Positions 8,631 to 16,731 of a DNA stretch of 64,000 bases are shown piece after piece. Below the pieces are notes generated by a model. That model had not been told where the DNA came from. It searched no databases and saw only the letters and a program-made list of their open reading frames with translations. Within the stretch, counting starts at the first letter, position 1; the number at the start of each line of letters is the position of its first letter. Location: positions 62,001 to 126,000 of the forward strand of contig CAVXDY010000002.1 of assembly GCA_963760715.1 (NCBI GenBank), read 5' to 3'. The translations under genes and the position numbers were made by a program. The stretch comes from CAVXDY01 sp963760715. Its GTDB lineage: Bacteria > Actinomycetota > Thermoleophilia > Miltoncostaeales > Miltoncostaeaceae.

Positions 8631-9445
8631 GCGAGGCCCGCGCGACCGGCGGGCCGGCGCGCGGGCGCCAGCACCCCGCCGTGGCCGAGCGGCGCCGGCG
8701 GGTGGTGCGGGACCGGGGCCGCCGGCGCCGGTCGGGCGCGATGTTCGTCGTGGTCACGGCGGCCGCGGTGGTGGGCCTCTACTGGCTCCTCACGGGGCCG
8801 CTGCTGGCGATCCAGAACGTGGCCCTGACGGGCTACGACCGGAACGACCGCACGGAGCTGGCGCGCGCGCTGCAGGACGCCGCCGACCAGGGGACGGTGC
8901 TCTCGCCGCCGGTCGGCCCGCTGCAGGCCGCCGCGCACCGGTTCCCGTGGGTCGCGTCGATCTCGGTGGCCCGCGACTGGCCCCGCGGCCTCGCGATCCA
9001 CGTCGTGGAGGCCCGGGCCGTGGCCGCCGCGGCATCGCGCGAGGGGGCGGTGCTGGTGTCGGAGCAGGGCCGGGTGCTGGGGCCGGTTACCGCGAACTCC
9101 GGGGTGGGGTGGCTGCGGGTGACGGGGAGCCCGCCGCCCGTGGGCGAGGGCCTGCCGGACGCGGGGACGCGGGCCGCCCTGGCGTTCGTGACCGCCGCCG
9201 GCCCGGAGGTGGGGCGTCGCATCCGCGAGCTGCGCGTTGACCGCTCCGGCTCGCTGGTGGGACGCCTGACGCACGGGCCCGAGCTGCGGCTCGGAGCCCC
9301 CGAGCGGCTGGCCGCCAAGGCCCGCGCGCTGGGGCTCGTCCTGGCCGCCCTCCCCACGGACGAGCAGGACGCCGCCAGCTACATCGACCTCACCGTTCCG
9401 GAGAACCCGGCGGTCGGCGGAGACTACGTCTCGACCTCACATTGA
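8627..9445 (+). CDS. ftsQ: Cell division protein FtsQ/DivIB
   Basis: Bitopic division protein that joins FtsW and other septal factors through an extracytoplasmic POTRA domain. The 272 residues comprise a highly basic cytoplasmic tail (RRRRVVRDRGRRRR), one transmembrane helix near residues 38-58 (MFVVVTAAAVVGLYWLL), a POTRA-like region (about 65-135, ending in the typical FPWVASISVARDWPRGLAIHVVEARAVA) and the FtsQ C-terminal domain ending in YIDLTVPENPAV. Sequence conservation is low in this family, but gene position between murB and ftsZ together with the P-x-x-x-x-x-x-RDWP-x-x-L-x-I-x-V-x-E-R/A-x-P-like signature makes the call solid. The GTG start overlaps the murB stop. Confidence 0.9.
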   Translation: MSEARATGGPARGRQHPAVAERRRRVVRDRGRRRRSGAMFVVVTAAAVVGLYWLLTGPLLAIQNVALTGYDRNDRTELARALQDAADQGTVLSPPVGPLQAAAHRFPWVASISVARDWPRGLAIHVVEARAVAAAASREGAVLVSEQGRVLGPVTANSGVGWLRVTGSPPPVGEGLPDAGTRAALAFVTAAGPEVGRRIRELRVDRSGSLVGRLTHGPELRLGAPERLAAKARALGLVLAALPTDEQDAASYIDLTVPENPAVGGDYVSTSH

Positions 9446-9459
9446 GGCTGGCGGAGAGC

Positions 9460-9476
9460 CTCGACCGGTGGTCGAG
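9460..9476. repeat. Inverted repeat upstream of ftsZ
   Basis: CTCGACC, 3-base spacer, GGTCGAG: a perfect 7-bp inverted repeat lying 7 bases before the -35 box of the predicted ftsZ promoter. It could be an operator or a weak ftsQ transcript hairpin. There is no T-run after it, so a protein-binding site is somewhat favoured. CTCGAC recurs once more between -35 and -10. Confidence 0.4.
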
Positions 9477-9482
9477 CCTTGC

Positions 9483-9511
9483 TTGACACCGTGGGGGCTC
9501 GACACTAGTTT
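9483..9511 (+). promoter_or_regulatory. Predicted housekeeping promoter of ftsZ
   Basis: A perfect TTGACA at 9483-9488 is followed after 17 bases by TAGTTT at 9506-9511, which keeps the three most important -10 positions. Transcription would start near 9518, leaving a leader of about 90 bases to the ATG at 9609, or about 157 bases to the better-supported GTG at 9675. It is the only textbook sigma-70-like -35/-10 pair I found in the window. Confidence 0.6.
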
Positions 9512-9608
9512 CCAGGCTGGTGGAGTCGTGCCTACGTGAGGGTGATGCGACGCCTGAACCGGTGCACTCCTGCCTCGAGCGCCGCTTGAGGCTTGTCGGA
9601 ATTCCCGG

Positions 9609-10811
9609 ATGAGCAGGGCCATCGACGAGAGCCGAACGGGCTCCGCGACGGCAGCGGCCGAGGAGGGCGAGCAGGTGGAGACGAGCAATTACCTGGCGGT
9701 GATCAAGGTCGTCGGCGTGGGCGGAGGCGGCACCAACGCCGTCAACCGCATGGTCGACGCGGGCGTCAGGGGTGTCGAGTTCATCGCCGTCAACACCGAC
9801 GCCCAGGCGCTGTCCATGTGCGACGCCGACGTCAAGATCCACATCGGCGGGACGATCACCAAGGGCCTCGGCGCGGGCGCCGACCCCCGGGTGGGACGGG
9901 ACGCCGCGGAGGAGTCGCGGGAGGAGTTGAAGGAGGCCGTCCGCGGTGCGGACATGGTCTTCGTGACCGCCGGCGAGGGCGGCGGCACCGGCACCGGCGC
10001 GGCGCCGATCATCGCCCAGATCGCCCGCGAGCAGGGCGCGCTGACCGTGGGCGTGGTGACGCGGCCGTTCGCCTTCGAGGGCGCGCAGCGCACCCGGCGC
10101 TCGGATGAGGGGATCGAGGAGCTGCGCAAGCAGGTCAACTCGGTCATCGTCATCCCGAACGAGCGCCTCATCCAGGTGGTCGAGCGGCGCACGTCGATCA
10201 TGGACGCCTTCCGGATGGCCGACGACGTCCTCCGCCAGGGCGTCCAGGGCATCACCGACCTGATCACGGTGCCCGGGCTCATCAACCTGGACTTCGCCGA
10301 CGTCCGCACGATCATGCAGGACGCCGGCGCGTCGCTGATGGGCATCGGGACGGCCTCGGGCGAGAACCGGGCGTCGGAGGCGGCGAAGGCGGCGATCTCC
10401 TCGCCGCTGCTCGAGACCACCGTCGCCGGCGCCACCGGCGTGCTGCTCAACATCACCGGCGGCTCCGACCTCGGCCTGTTCGAGATCGACGAGGCCGCCG
10501 GGATCATCCGCCAGGCCGCGCACGACGACTGCAACGTCATCTTCGGGGCGGTCATCGACGAGGGCGCCGGCGACCAGCTGCGCGTGACGGTCATCGCCAC
10601 CGGCTTCGACGGAGCCGAGGCCTCGTCCTCCGAGTCGCCGCCGCGTTTCGGCCGGCGCGAGGCGACGCCGCGCGAGGCCACCCGCACCCCGGCGCGCCCC
10701 GCCGCGACGCCGGAGAGCGCCGGCCCGCCGGTGCTGGACGCCGAGGAGCGCAAGGAGTTCGAGATCTCCGACGACGCGCTGGAGATCCCCGACTTCCTCA
10801 AGGAGCGGTAG
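9609..10811 (+). CDS. ftsZ: Cell division GTPase FtsZ
   Basis: Tubulin-like GTPase that polymerises into the Z ring at midcell. The protein has the N-terminal VVGVGGGGTNAVNRM, the tubulin signature GGGTGTGAAP, the T7-loop NLDFADVRTIM with catalytic aspartates, a variable Pro/Arg-rich linker (about 320-380) and the conserved C-terminal peptide EIPDFLKER that binds SepF/FtsA-type partners. Up to 400 residues. The ATG at 9609 has no clear ribosome site, whereas the in-frame GTG at 9675 follows AGGAGGG with 7-base spacing and lies just before the conserved core, so the 378-residue form is the likely product. It ends the dcw cluster; ftsA is absent, as in actinobacteria. Confidence 0.97.
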   Translation: MSRAIDESRTGSATAAAEEGEQVETSNYLAVIKVVGVGGGGTNAVNRMVDAGVRGVEFIAVNTDAQALSMCDADVKIHIGGTITKGLGAGADPRVGRDAAEESREELKEAVRGADMVFVTAGEGGGTGTGAAPIIAQIAREQGALTVGVVTRPFAFEGAQRTRRSDEGIEELRKQVNSVIVIPNERLIQVVERRTSIMDAFRMADDVLRQGVQGITDLITVPGLINLDFADVRTIMQDAGASLMGIGTASGENRASEAAKAAISSPLLETTVAGATGVLLNITGGSDLGLFEIDEAAGIIRQAAHDDCNVIFGAVIDEGAGDQLRVTVIATGFDGAEASSSESPPRFGRREATPREATRTPARPAATPESAGPPVLDAEERKEFEISDDALEIPDFLKER

Positions 10812-10823
10812 CACCCCGGATGG

Positions 10824-10853
10824 CGGCGCCCGGCTCCCCGGCCGGGCGCCGCG
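10824..10853 (+). terminator. Strong hairpin ending the dcw cluster
   Basis: GCGGCGCCCGGC and GCCGGGCGCCGC form a perfect 12-bp GC stem with a 6-base loop, 12 bases after the ftsZ stop. No T-run follows, which is common for hairpin terminators in very GC-rich bacteria. It separates ftsZ from the independently promoted gcv operon. Confidence 0.65.
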
Positions 10854-10884
10854 CGGGACCGGTCGCCCGTCCGTGCGAGCGTGG

Positions 10885-10890
10885 TAGCGT
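10885..10890 (+). promoter_or_regulatory. -10 box of a leaderless gcvT promoter
   Basis: TAGCGT is followed by 8 bases and then the gcvT ATG at 10899, and no Shine-Dalgarno sequence is present. This TANNNT-N6-8-start arrangement recurs at many first genes of operons in this window and suggests that transcription begins at the start codon. No convincing -35 box is visible, and no room remains for a glycine riboswitch. Confidence 0.55.
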
Positions 10891-10898
10891 CAGCCCAC

Positions 10899-11996
10899 AT
10901 GGCGGACGCTCCAGCGCGCACATCGCTCCACGGTCGCCATGTGGCGCTCGGAGCGCGGATGGGGTCGTTCGCGGGCTGGGAGATGCCGCTCTACTACGCC
11001 ACCGCCCGCGCCGACCACCGGGCCGTGCGCGAGGCCTGCGGGGTGTTCGACGTGTCCCACATGGGGCAGCTCGAGGTCTCCGGCGCGGGAGCGCGCGAGG
11101 CGCTGGCCCGGCTGCTGACGAACGACATCGAGGCGATCGGCCCGGGGCAGGGGCAGTACACGCTGATGTGCGAGGACGACGGCGGGGTCATCGACGACCT
11201 CATCGTCTACGCCCTCGCCGACCGGTACCTGCTGGTGGTGAACGCCTCCAACGTGGACGCCTGCCGGGCGCGGCTCGAGGACCGGCTGCCCCCCGACGTG
11301 AGGGTGGCGGACCGGACGCTCGACGTGGCGATGCTCGCCGTGCAGGGGCCCGCCTGGCAGGAGGCCCTGAAGCCCATCGCCGCCACGCCGGCCGCGTTCG
11401 GCCTCGACTACTTCGAGGTCATCGAGGACCAGCTCGGCGGCGTGCCGTGCCTGATCGCGCGCACCGGCTACACGGGTGAGCCCGGCGTGGAGCTGCTGTG
11501 CCCCTGGGACGCCGCGCCGGAGCTCTGGGACGCGATGATGGCCGTCAACGCCCCGCCGGCGCCCGCCGGCCTGGTGAGCCGCGACACGCTGCGCCTGGAG
11601 ATGGGGTACCCGCTCTACGGGCAGGAGCTCTCGCGCGAGCGCACGCCCATCGAGGCCGGCCTGCGCTTCGCCTGCGACCTGAAGGGCGGGCGCTTCTTCG
11701 GGGCGCAGACGCTGCGGCGCCAGGCCGAGGAGGGCACGCCCGAGAAGCTGGCGATCTTCCGCATGACCGAGCCGGGCATCCCGCGGGGCGGCCAGGAGGT
11801 GCTGGCGGACGGCCGCCCGGCCGGCCGCACCACCAGCGGGACCCTCTCGCCGTCGCTCGACGTGGGCATCGGCATGGCCTACCTCGACGCCGAGATCAGC
11901 GCCCCCGACCACGACATCGTCATCGACGTCCGCGGGAAGCCGAAGGCCGCCCGCACCGCCCGCCGCCCGCTGGTGGCGACATCCCCGAGGGAGTGA
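10899..11996 (+). CDS. gcvT: Glycine cleavage system aminomethyltransferase (T protein)
   Basis: T protein takes the aminomethyl group from the lipoyl arm of GcvH and, with tetrahydrofolate, releases ammonia and 5,10-methylene-THF. The 365-residue protein contains the GCV_T domain (LHGRHVALGARMGSFAGWEMPLYY, VFDVSHMGQ, the folate-binding DD-GGV-DDL segment near residues 88-98, RTGYTGEPGVEL) and the C-terminal barrel (GRPAGRTTSGTLSPSL...IGMAYLD). ATG 10899 is preferred over the in-frame GTG at 10881 because of the TAGCGT box immediately upstream and normal family length. It is the first gene of a five-gene operon. Confidence 0.95.
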   Translation: MADAPARTSLHGRHVALGARMGSFAGWEMPLYYATARADHRAVREACGVFDVSHMGQLEVSGAGAREALARLLTNDIEAIGPGQGQYTLMCEDDGGVIDDLIVYALADRYLLVVNASNVDACRARLEDRLPPDVRVADRTLDVAMLAVQGPAWQEALKPIAATPAAFGLDYFEVIEDQLGGVPCLIARTGYTGEPGVELLCPWDAAPELWDAMMAVNAPPAPAGLVSRDTLRLEMGYPLYGQELSRERTPIEAGLRFACDLKGGRFFGAQTLRRQAEEGTPEKLAIFRMTEPGIPRGGQEVLADGRPAGRTTSGTLSPSLDVGIGMAYLDAEISAPDHDIVIDVRGKPKAARTARRPLVATSPRE

Positions 11997-12004
11997 GGAG
12001 AGCC

Positions 12005-12400
12005 GTGCCCGCCGACGAGAGCTACCCCGCCGACCTGCGCTACCACCCCGAGCACGACTGGGTGCGCCCCGAGGGCGATGAGGCCGTCTTCGGGATCACC
12101 TGGTACGCCCAGGACGCCCTGGGCGAGGTGGTCTACTACGACCCGCCCGCGGTCGGCGCCACCGTGTCCAAGGACGCGCCCTACGGCGAGCTCGAGTCGG
12201 TGAAGGCCGTCTCGGACATCATCGCCCCGGCGAGCGGTGAGGTGATCGCGATCAACCCGGTCGTGCAGGAGAAGCCCGAGGCCGTCAACGACGACCCCTA
12301 CGGCGAGGGCTGGCTCATCCGGGTGCGGCTGTCCGACCCGTCCGAGCTCGAGGCCCTGATGGACGAGCCCGCCTACCGCGCGTACCTGGCCGGGCTGTGA
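12005..12400 (+). CDS. gcvH: Glycine cleavage system H protein
   Basis: Small lipoyl carrier that shuttles the aminomethyl intermediate between P, T and L proteins. The 131 residues show the usual YHPEHDWVRPEGD start, the hybrid lipoyl domain and the lipoylated lysine in ELESVKAVSDI near residue 65, followed by the PYGEGWLIRV segment. The GTG start at 12005 is preceded by GAGGAG with 4-base spacing. The gap from gcvT is 8 bases, and the stop overlaps the gcvPA GTG start (GTGA). Lipoylation would depend on LipA/LipB or LplA encoded elsewhere. Confidence 0.95.
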   Translation: MPADESYPADLRYHPEHDWVRPEGDEAVFGITWYAQDALGEVVYYDPPAVGATVSKDAPYGELESVKAVSDIIAPASGEVIAINPVVQEKPEAVNDDPYGEGWLIRVRLSDPSELEALMDEPAYRAYLAGL

Positions 12401-13779
12401 GCCGCTACACCTCCCTCACCCCGGACGACCTCGAGCGCATGCTCGCGGAGATCGGCGCCGGCTCGATCGACGACCTCTTCTCGGTCATCCCCGAGGGCGT
12501 GCGGCTGGACCGCCCCCTCGACCTGCCCGCCGGGAGGTCGGAGCAGGACGTCCTGGCCCACCTGGCGGCGCTGGCGGCCCGCAACGTCTCGGCCGACGAC
12601 GAGATCACCTTCCTGGGCGCCGGCATGTACGACCACTACGTCCCCGCGCTGATCGACTCGATCCTGTCGCGGTCGGAGTTCCTGACCCCCTACACGCCCT
12701 ACCAGCCGGAGATCTCGCAGGGCGGCCTGCAGGTGATGTTCGAGTACCAGACCGCCATCTGCGAGCTGACCGGCCTGCCGGTGTCGAACGCGTCGCTCTA
12801 CGAGGGCCCCTCGGCCGTCGGCTCGGCGGCGTACCTCGCGAAGCTGGCGAACGGGCGCCCCGAGGTGGTCGTGTCGCGCGGCGTCCACCCGCACAGCCGG
12901 GAGACGCTGGTCACCCTGGCGGCCGGCTACGGCCAGCGCATCGTCGAGGTGCCGCTCCGCGACGGGGCCACCGACCCGTCCGACCTCGCCTCGGCGGTGG
13001 GCCCGGACACGTCCGCCGTGATCGTGCAGCAGCCGAACTTCCTGGGGGCGGTGGAGGACCTGGAGCCGCTCGTCGCCGCGGGGAAGGAGGCGGAGGCGCT
13101 CGTGGTGTGCGCCTGCGACCCGCTGCCGCTGGCCATCCTGCGCCCGCCGGGCGAGCTCGGCGTCGACGTCGCCGTCGGGGAGGGCCAGACCCTGGGCAAC
13201 CGGCTCGACTACGGCGGGCCGTCGTTCGGGTTCTTCGCCGCGAGCCAGGAGCACCTGCGCCGCATGCCGGGCCGGATCGCGGGGGAGACGCGCGACGTGG
13301 ACGGGCGGCGGGGCTGGGTGCTGACCCTGCAGACCCGCGAGCAGCACATCCGGCGCGAGAAGGCGACGCACAACATCTGCACCGCCCAGGTCCTCAACGC
13401 CCTCGCGGGCGTCATCTACCTCTCGTGGCTGGGGAAGCGCGGTTCCGTCGAGCTGGCCGAGCTGATGCTGCGCCGGGCCGACTACGCCCGCACGACCCTC
13501 GCGGCCCTGCCGGGCGTGCGCGCGCTGCACACGCGTCCCGTCGTGCGCGAGTTCGCGCTCGCGCTCGAGGCGCCCGTCGAGGCGGTGCTGGAGCGCTGCG
13601 CCGCCGAGGGCGTCAACGCCGGCTACGCGCTGGGGCGCACCTACCCCGAGCACCCCGACGGCCTGCTGGTGGCGATCACCGAGCGGCGCTCGCGCGGCGA
13701 CATCGACCGCCTGGCCGACGTCCTGGGGCGGGCGGTCGCCGCCGAGCGCGGCGCCGTGGCCAGCGGGGCGGTGGCCTGA
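12397..13779 (+). CDS. gcvPA: Glycine dehydrogenase (decarboxylating) subunit 1
   Basis: N-terminal half of the split P protein, which with GcvPB decarboxylates glycine and loads the lipoyl arm of GcvH. The 460-residue chain carries the conserved FLGAGMYDHYVPALIDSI, TPYTPYQPEISQGGLQ and FEYQTAICELTGLPVSNASLYEG signatures of subunit 1. It has a PLP fold but no catalytic lysine, which resides in subunit 2. Start GTG 12397 overlaps the gcvH stop. The two-subunit form, rather than one polypeptide of about 950 residues, is typical of Firmicutes, archaea and deep-branching actinobacteria. Confidence 0.94.
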   Translation: MSRYTSLTPDDLERMLAEIGAGSIDDLFSVIPEGVRLDRPLDLPAGRSEQDVLAHLAALAARNVSADDEITFLGAGMYDHYVPALIDSILSRSEFLTPYTPYQPEISQGGLQVMFEYQTAICELTGLPVSNASLYEGPSAVGSAAYLAKLANGRPEVVVSRGVHPHSRETLVTLAAGYGQRIVEVPLRDGATDPSDLASAVGPDTSAVIVQQPNFLGAVEDLEPLVAAGKEAEALVVCACDPLPLAILRPPGELGVDVAVGEGQTLGNRLDYGGPSFGFFAASQEHLRRMPGRIAGETRDVDGRRGWVLTLQTREQHIRREKATHNICTAQVLNALAGVIYLSWLGKRGSVELAELMLRRADYARTTLAALPGVRALHTRPVVREFALALEAPVEAVLERCAAEGVNAGYALGRTYPEHPDGLLVAITERRSRGDIDRLADVLGRAVAAERGAVASGAVA

Positions 13780-15302
13780 TGGGCGCCCCCGTGGTCCAGA
13801 CCCCGCAGCAGCGCGAGGAGGCCGTGACGATCTACGAGCGATCGCGGCCCGGGCGGCGCGCCTTCACCGCGCCCGATCTCGACGTGCCCGAGCGTCCCAT
13901 CGACGACCTGCTGCCGGCCTCACTGCGCCGCGCCGCGCCGCCCGAGCTGCCCGAGGTCGCGGAGCCGGAGATCGTGCGGCACTACAACCGGCTGAGCAAG
14001 CGCAACTTCGACCTCGACACCGGGTTCTACCCGCTGGGGTCGTGCACGATGAAGCACAACCCCAAGCTGCACGAGCGGGTCGCCGCGCTGCCGGGCAACG
14101 CCCGGCTCCACCCGTTCCAGGCGCCGCGCCGGGCTCAGGGCGCGCTGGAGCTGATGTGGAGCCTGGAGCGCGCGCTGGCCGAGGTCTCGGGGCTCCCCCA
14201 CGTGTCGCTGCAGCCCAGCGCCGGGTCGCACGGCGAGCTGGCCGGCGTGCTCCTGACCCGCGCCTACCACGCCGATCGCGGCGACGAGCGCACCCTGGTG
14301 CTCACGCCCGACACGGCCCACGGCACCAACCCGGCCACGGTGACGATGGCCGGCTACGAGGTGGTGAAGGTGGGCACGGCCCCCGACGGCGGCGTCGACC
14401 TGGAGGACCTCCGGGCGAAGGCCGACGACCGCGTCGCCTGCCTGATGCTCACGAACCCGAACACGCTGGGCCTCTTCGACCCCAACATCGAGGAGATCGC
14501 GCGGATCGTCCACGACGCCGGCGCCACCCTCTACTACGACGGCGCCAACCTGAACGCGGTCATGGGCATCAGCCGCCCGGGCGACATGGGCTTCGACATC
14601 GTCCACTTCAACCTGCACAAGTCGTTCACCCAGCCGCACGGCGGGGGCGGCCCGGGCGCCGGCCCGATCGCGGTCTCCGACCGCATCGAGCCCTACCTCA
14701 TGGTGCCGCGCATCGTGCGCCGCGAGGGCGAGGTGGGCGACGTTGCCGTGTTCGACCTCGACGAGGACCGCCCCAAGTCGATCGGCCGGCTGCGCGGGTT
14801 CCAGGGCAACTACGGCGTCTTCGTGCGCTCCTACGCGTACATCTGCTCGCTGGGAGGCGAGGGCCTGCGCGAGGCGTCGGAGATCGCGGTGCTGAACGCC
14901 AACTACCTGCTGGCGCTGCTGCGCCGGCTGGCGCCCCAGCTCCCGCCGGCGTTCGGGGACCGGTGCATGCACGAGTTCGTCCTGTCGGGGGCGCCCATGA
15001 AGCGCGACCTGGGCATCCGCACGACGGACCTCGCCAAGCGCATGCTGGACTTCGGCTACCACCCGCCCACGGTCTACTTCCCGCTGCTGGTGGAGGAAGC
15101 GCTCCTGGTGGAGCCCACCGAGACCGAGACGCGCGAGACGCTGGAGGCGTTCGCCGAGGTGGTGGCGGAGATCCTGCGCGAGGCGGCCGACGACCCGGAG
15201 ATCGCCCGCAACGCCCCCTACACCACCCCGGTGCGGCGGCTGGACGAGGGCGCCGCGGCGCGCTCGCCGGTGCTGCGCCAGCCCCCGATCGCCGCCGGGT
15301 AA
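13779..15302 (+). CDS. gcvPB: Glycine dehydrogenase (decarboxylating) subunit 2
   Basis: PLP-bearing half of the split P protein. The 507 residues include the N-terminal RHYNRLSKRNFDLDTGFYPLGSCTMKHNPK block, TPDTAHGTNPATV and the cofactor lysine in HFNLHKSFTQPHGGGGPG near residue 285, as well as the C-terminal TVYFPLLVEEALLVEPTETE. It starts on the last base of the gcvPA stop codon, so the two subunits are co-translated in a 1:1 fashion. Length and motifs match the family without gaps. Confidence 0.95.
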   Translation: MGAPVVQTPQQREEAVTIYERSRPGRRAFTAPDLDVPERPIDDLLPASLRRAAPPELPEVAEPEIVRHYNRLSKRNFDLDTGFYPLGSCTMKHNPKLHERVAALPGNARLHPFQAPRRAQGALELMWSLERALAEVSGLPHVSLQPSAGSHGELAGVLLTRAYHADRGDERTLVLTPDTAHGTNPATVTMAGYEVVKVGTAPDGGVDLEDLRAKADDRVACLMLTNPNTLGLFDPNIEEIARIVHDAGATLYYDGANLNAVMGISRPGDMGFDIVHFNLHKSFTQPHGGGGPGAGPIAVSDRIEPYLMVPRIVRREGEVGDVAVFDLDEDRPKSIGRLRGFQGNYGVFVRSYAYICSLGGEGLREASEIAVLNANYLLALLRRLAPQLPPAFGDRCMHEFVLSGAPMKRDLGIRTTDLAKRMLDFGYHPPTVYFPLLVEEALLVEPTETETRETLEAFAEVVAEILREAADDPEIARNAPYTTPVRRLDEGAAARSPVLRQPPIAAG

Positions 15303-15314
15303 GGGGCGGGCGCG

Positions 15315-16697
15315 ATGCCCGACGCCCGCGTGGTGGTCCTCGGCGGCGGACCCGCCGGGGATGTCGCCGCGCTGCGGGCCGCGCAGCTCGGGGCCGACAC
15401 CGTGCTGGTGGAGCGCGACCTGCTGGGGGGCACCTGCGTCAACCGCGGCTGCATCCCCACCAAGGCGCTCCTGGCCGGCTCGGAGCTGGTGGCCAGGCTG
15501 CGCGAGACCGCGGACTGGGGCATCGCCGTGGGCGAGGTGGGGGTGGACTGGCCGGTCATGCGCGACCGGGCGATGGGCGTGGCCGCCCGCATGCGCGGCG
15601 GCGTGGAGGAGGCCCTGCGGCGGCGGGGGGTGAGGGTGGTGCGCGGGGACGGCTGGCTGGCGGGCCCCGAGCGGGTCGCGGTCGAGACCGACGACGGCCC
15701 CCTGGAGATCTCCGCGCCGACGGTGATCGTCGCCACGGGATCCGAGCCCGCGCGGCTGCCGCTGTTCGACTTCGAGCAGCCGGCCGTCCTCACCTCGACA
15801 TCGCTGCTGGAGATGGAGACGGTGCCCGAGAGCCTGGCCATCGTGGGCGGCGGGGTGATCGGCTGCGAGTTCGCCTCGATGCTGGCGCCGCTCGGCTGCC
15901 GCGTGATCCTGATCGAGGCCCTGCCCGCGCTGCTCGCCACCGAGGAGCGCCGCGTGAGCCAGACCATGGCCCAGGCGTTGTCGCGCCAGGGCGTGGAGGT
16001 GCTGGTGGGCACGACGGTCTCCGAGGTGGAGGAGTACCGCCCCGACGGTGTCGCGCTGCGGCTGTCCGACGGCACCCGCCGGGAGGCCGAGCGGGTGCTG
16101 GTGGCCGTGGGCCGGACGGCGAACACCGCCGACATCGGCCTGGAGGAGCTGGGCATCCGGCTCGAGCGGGGCCTGATCGAGGTGGACGAGCACCTGCGGA
16201 CCGGGGTCGGCGACGTCTATGCGGTGGGCGACGCGATCCCCACCGCCCAGCTCGCGCACCTGGGCCAGGCCGAGGGGGCCAACGCGGCCGAGACGGCCCT
16301 CGACGGCCCGCGGGTGCTCGACCGCTCGATGGTGCCGGCCTGCGTGTACACGCTGCCCGAGATCGGGCGGGTGGGCCTGACCGAGGAGGCGGCGCGGGAG
16401 TCGGGGGCCGACGTGGTCGTGGGCACGGGCCGCCTCGGCGCCAACGGCAAGGCCCTGGCGATGGGCGAGACGACCGGATTCTGCCGGCTGGTGGTGGACC
16501 GGCCCTCGGACCGGCTGCTGGGCGCCACGATCATGGGCCCCCACGCGACCGACCTGATCCACGAGCTGGGGCTGGCCCTGCTGTACGGGATCTCCGTGCG
16601 CGAGGTGGGCCTGATGATCCACGCGCACCCCACCGTGGCCGAGGCGGTGATGGACGCGGCCCACGAGGTTCACGGGGTGGGCCTGTACGCGGGCTGA
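15315..16697 (+). CDS. lpdA: Dihydrolipoyl dehydrogenase (L protein)
   Basis: FAD/NAD disulfide oxidoreductase that reoxidises the dihydrolipoyl arm of GcvH. The 460 residues show the FAD-binding VVLGGGPAGDVAALRA, the redox disulfide GGTCVNRGCIPTK near residues 39-51, the NAD-binding VGGGVIGCEFAS, the second FAD motif DVYAVGDA and the C-terminal catalytic dyad in HAHPTVAEA. It lies 12 bases after gcvPB in the same operon, so this organism keeps a glycine-cleavage-linked L protein, although it may also serve 2-oxoacid dehydrogenases. A run of six G, ACGA and six C after the gene resembles a terminator. Confidence 0.93.
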   Translation: MPDARVVVLGGGPAGDVAALRAAQLGADTVLVERDLLGGTCVNRGCIPTKALLAGSELVARLRETADWGIAVGEVGVDWPVMRDRAMGVAARMRGGVEEALRRRGVRVVRGDGWLAGPERVAVETDDGPLEISAPTVIVATGSEPARLPLFDFEQPAVLTSTSLLEMETVPESLAIVGGGVIGCEFASMLAPLGCRVILIEALPALLATEERRVSQTMAQALSRQGVEVLVGTTVSEVEEYRPDGVALRLSDGTRREAERVLVAVGRTANTADIGLEELGIRLERGLIEVDEHLRTGVGDVYAVGDAIPTAQLAHLGQAEGANAAETALDGPRVLDRSMVPACVYTLPEIGRVGLTEEAARESGADVVVGTGRLGANGKALAMGETTGFCRLVVDRPSDRLLGATIMGPHATDLIHELGLALLYGISVREVGLMIHAHPTVAEAVMDAAHEVHGVGLYAG

Positions 16698-16706
16698 CGC
16701 GGCGGC

Positions 16707-16722
16707 GGGGGGACGACCCCCC
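16707..16722 (+). terminator. Short hairpin after the gcv operon
   Basis: GGGGGG-ACGA-CCCCCC, a perfect 6-bp stem with a tetraloop, begins 9 bases after the lpdA stop. Its position between two functionally unrelated genes suggests transcription termination, although no T-run follows. Confidence 0.45.
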
Positions 16723-16731
16723 GAACGGCCA

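Noticed and set aside
10854..10898. Glycine riboswitch upstream of gcvT
   Set aside because: Only 45 bases separate the ftsZ terminator from the ATG, and the TAGCGT box indicates a leaderless message, so there is no room for the tandem aptamer.
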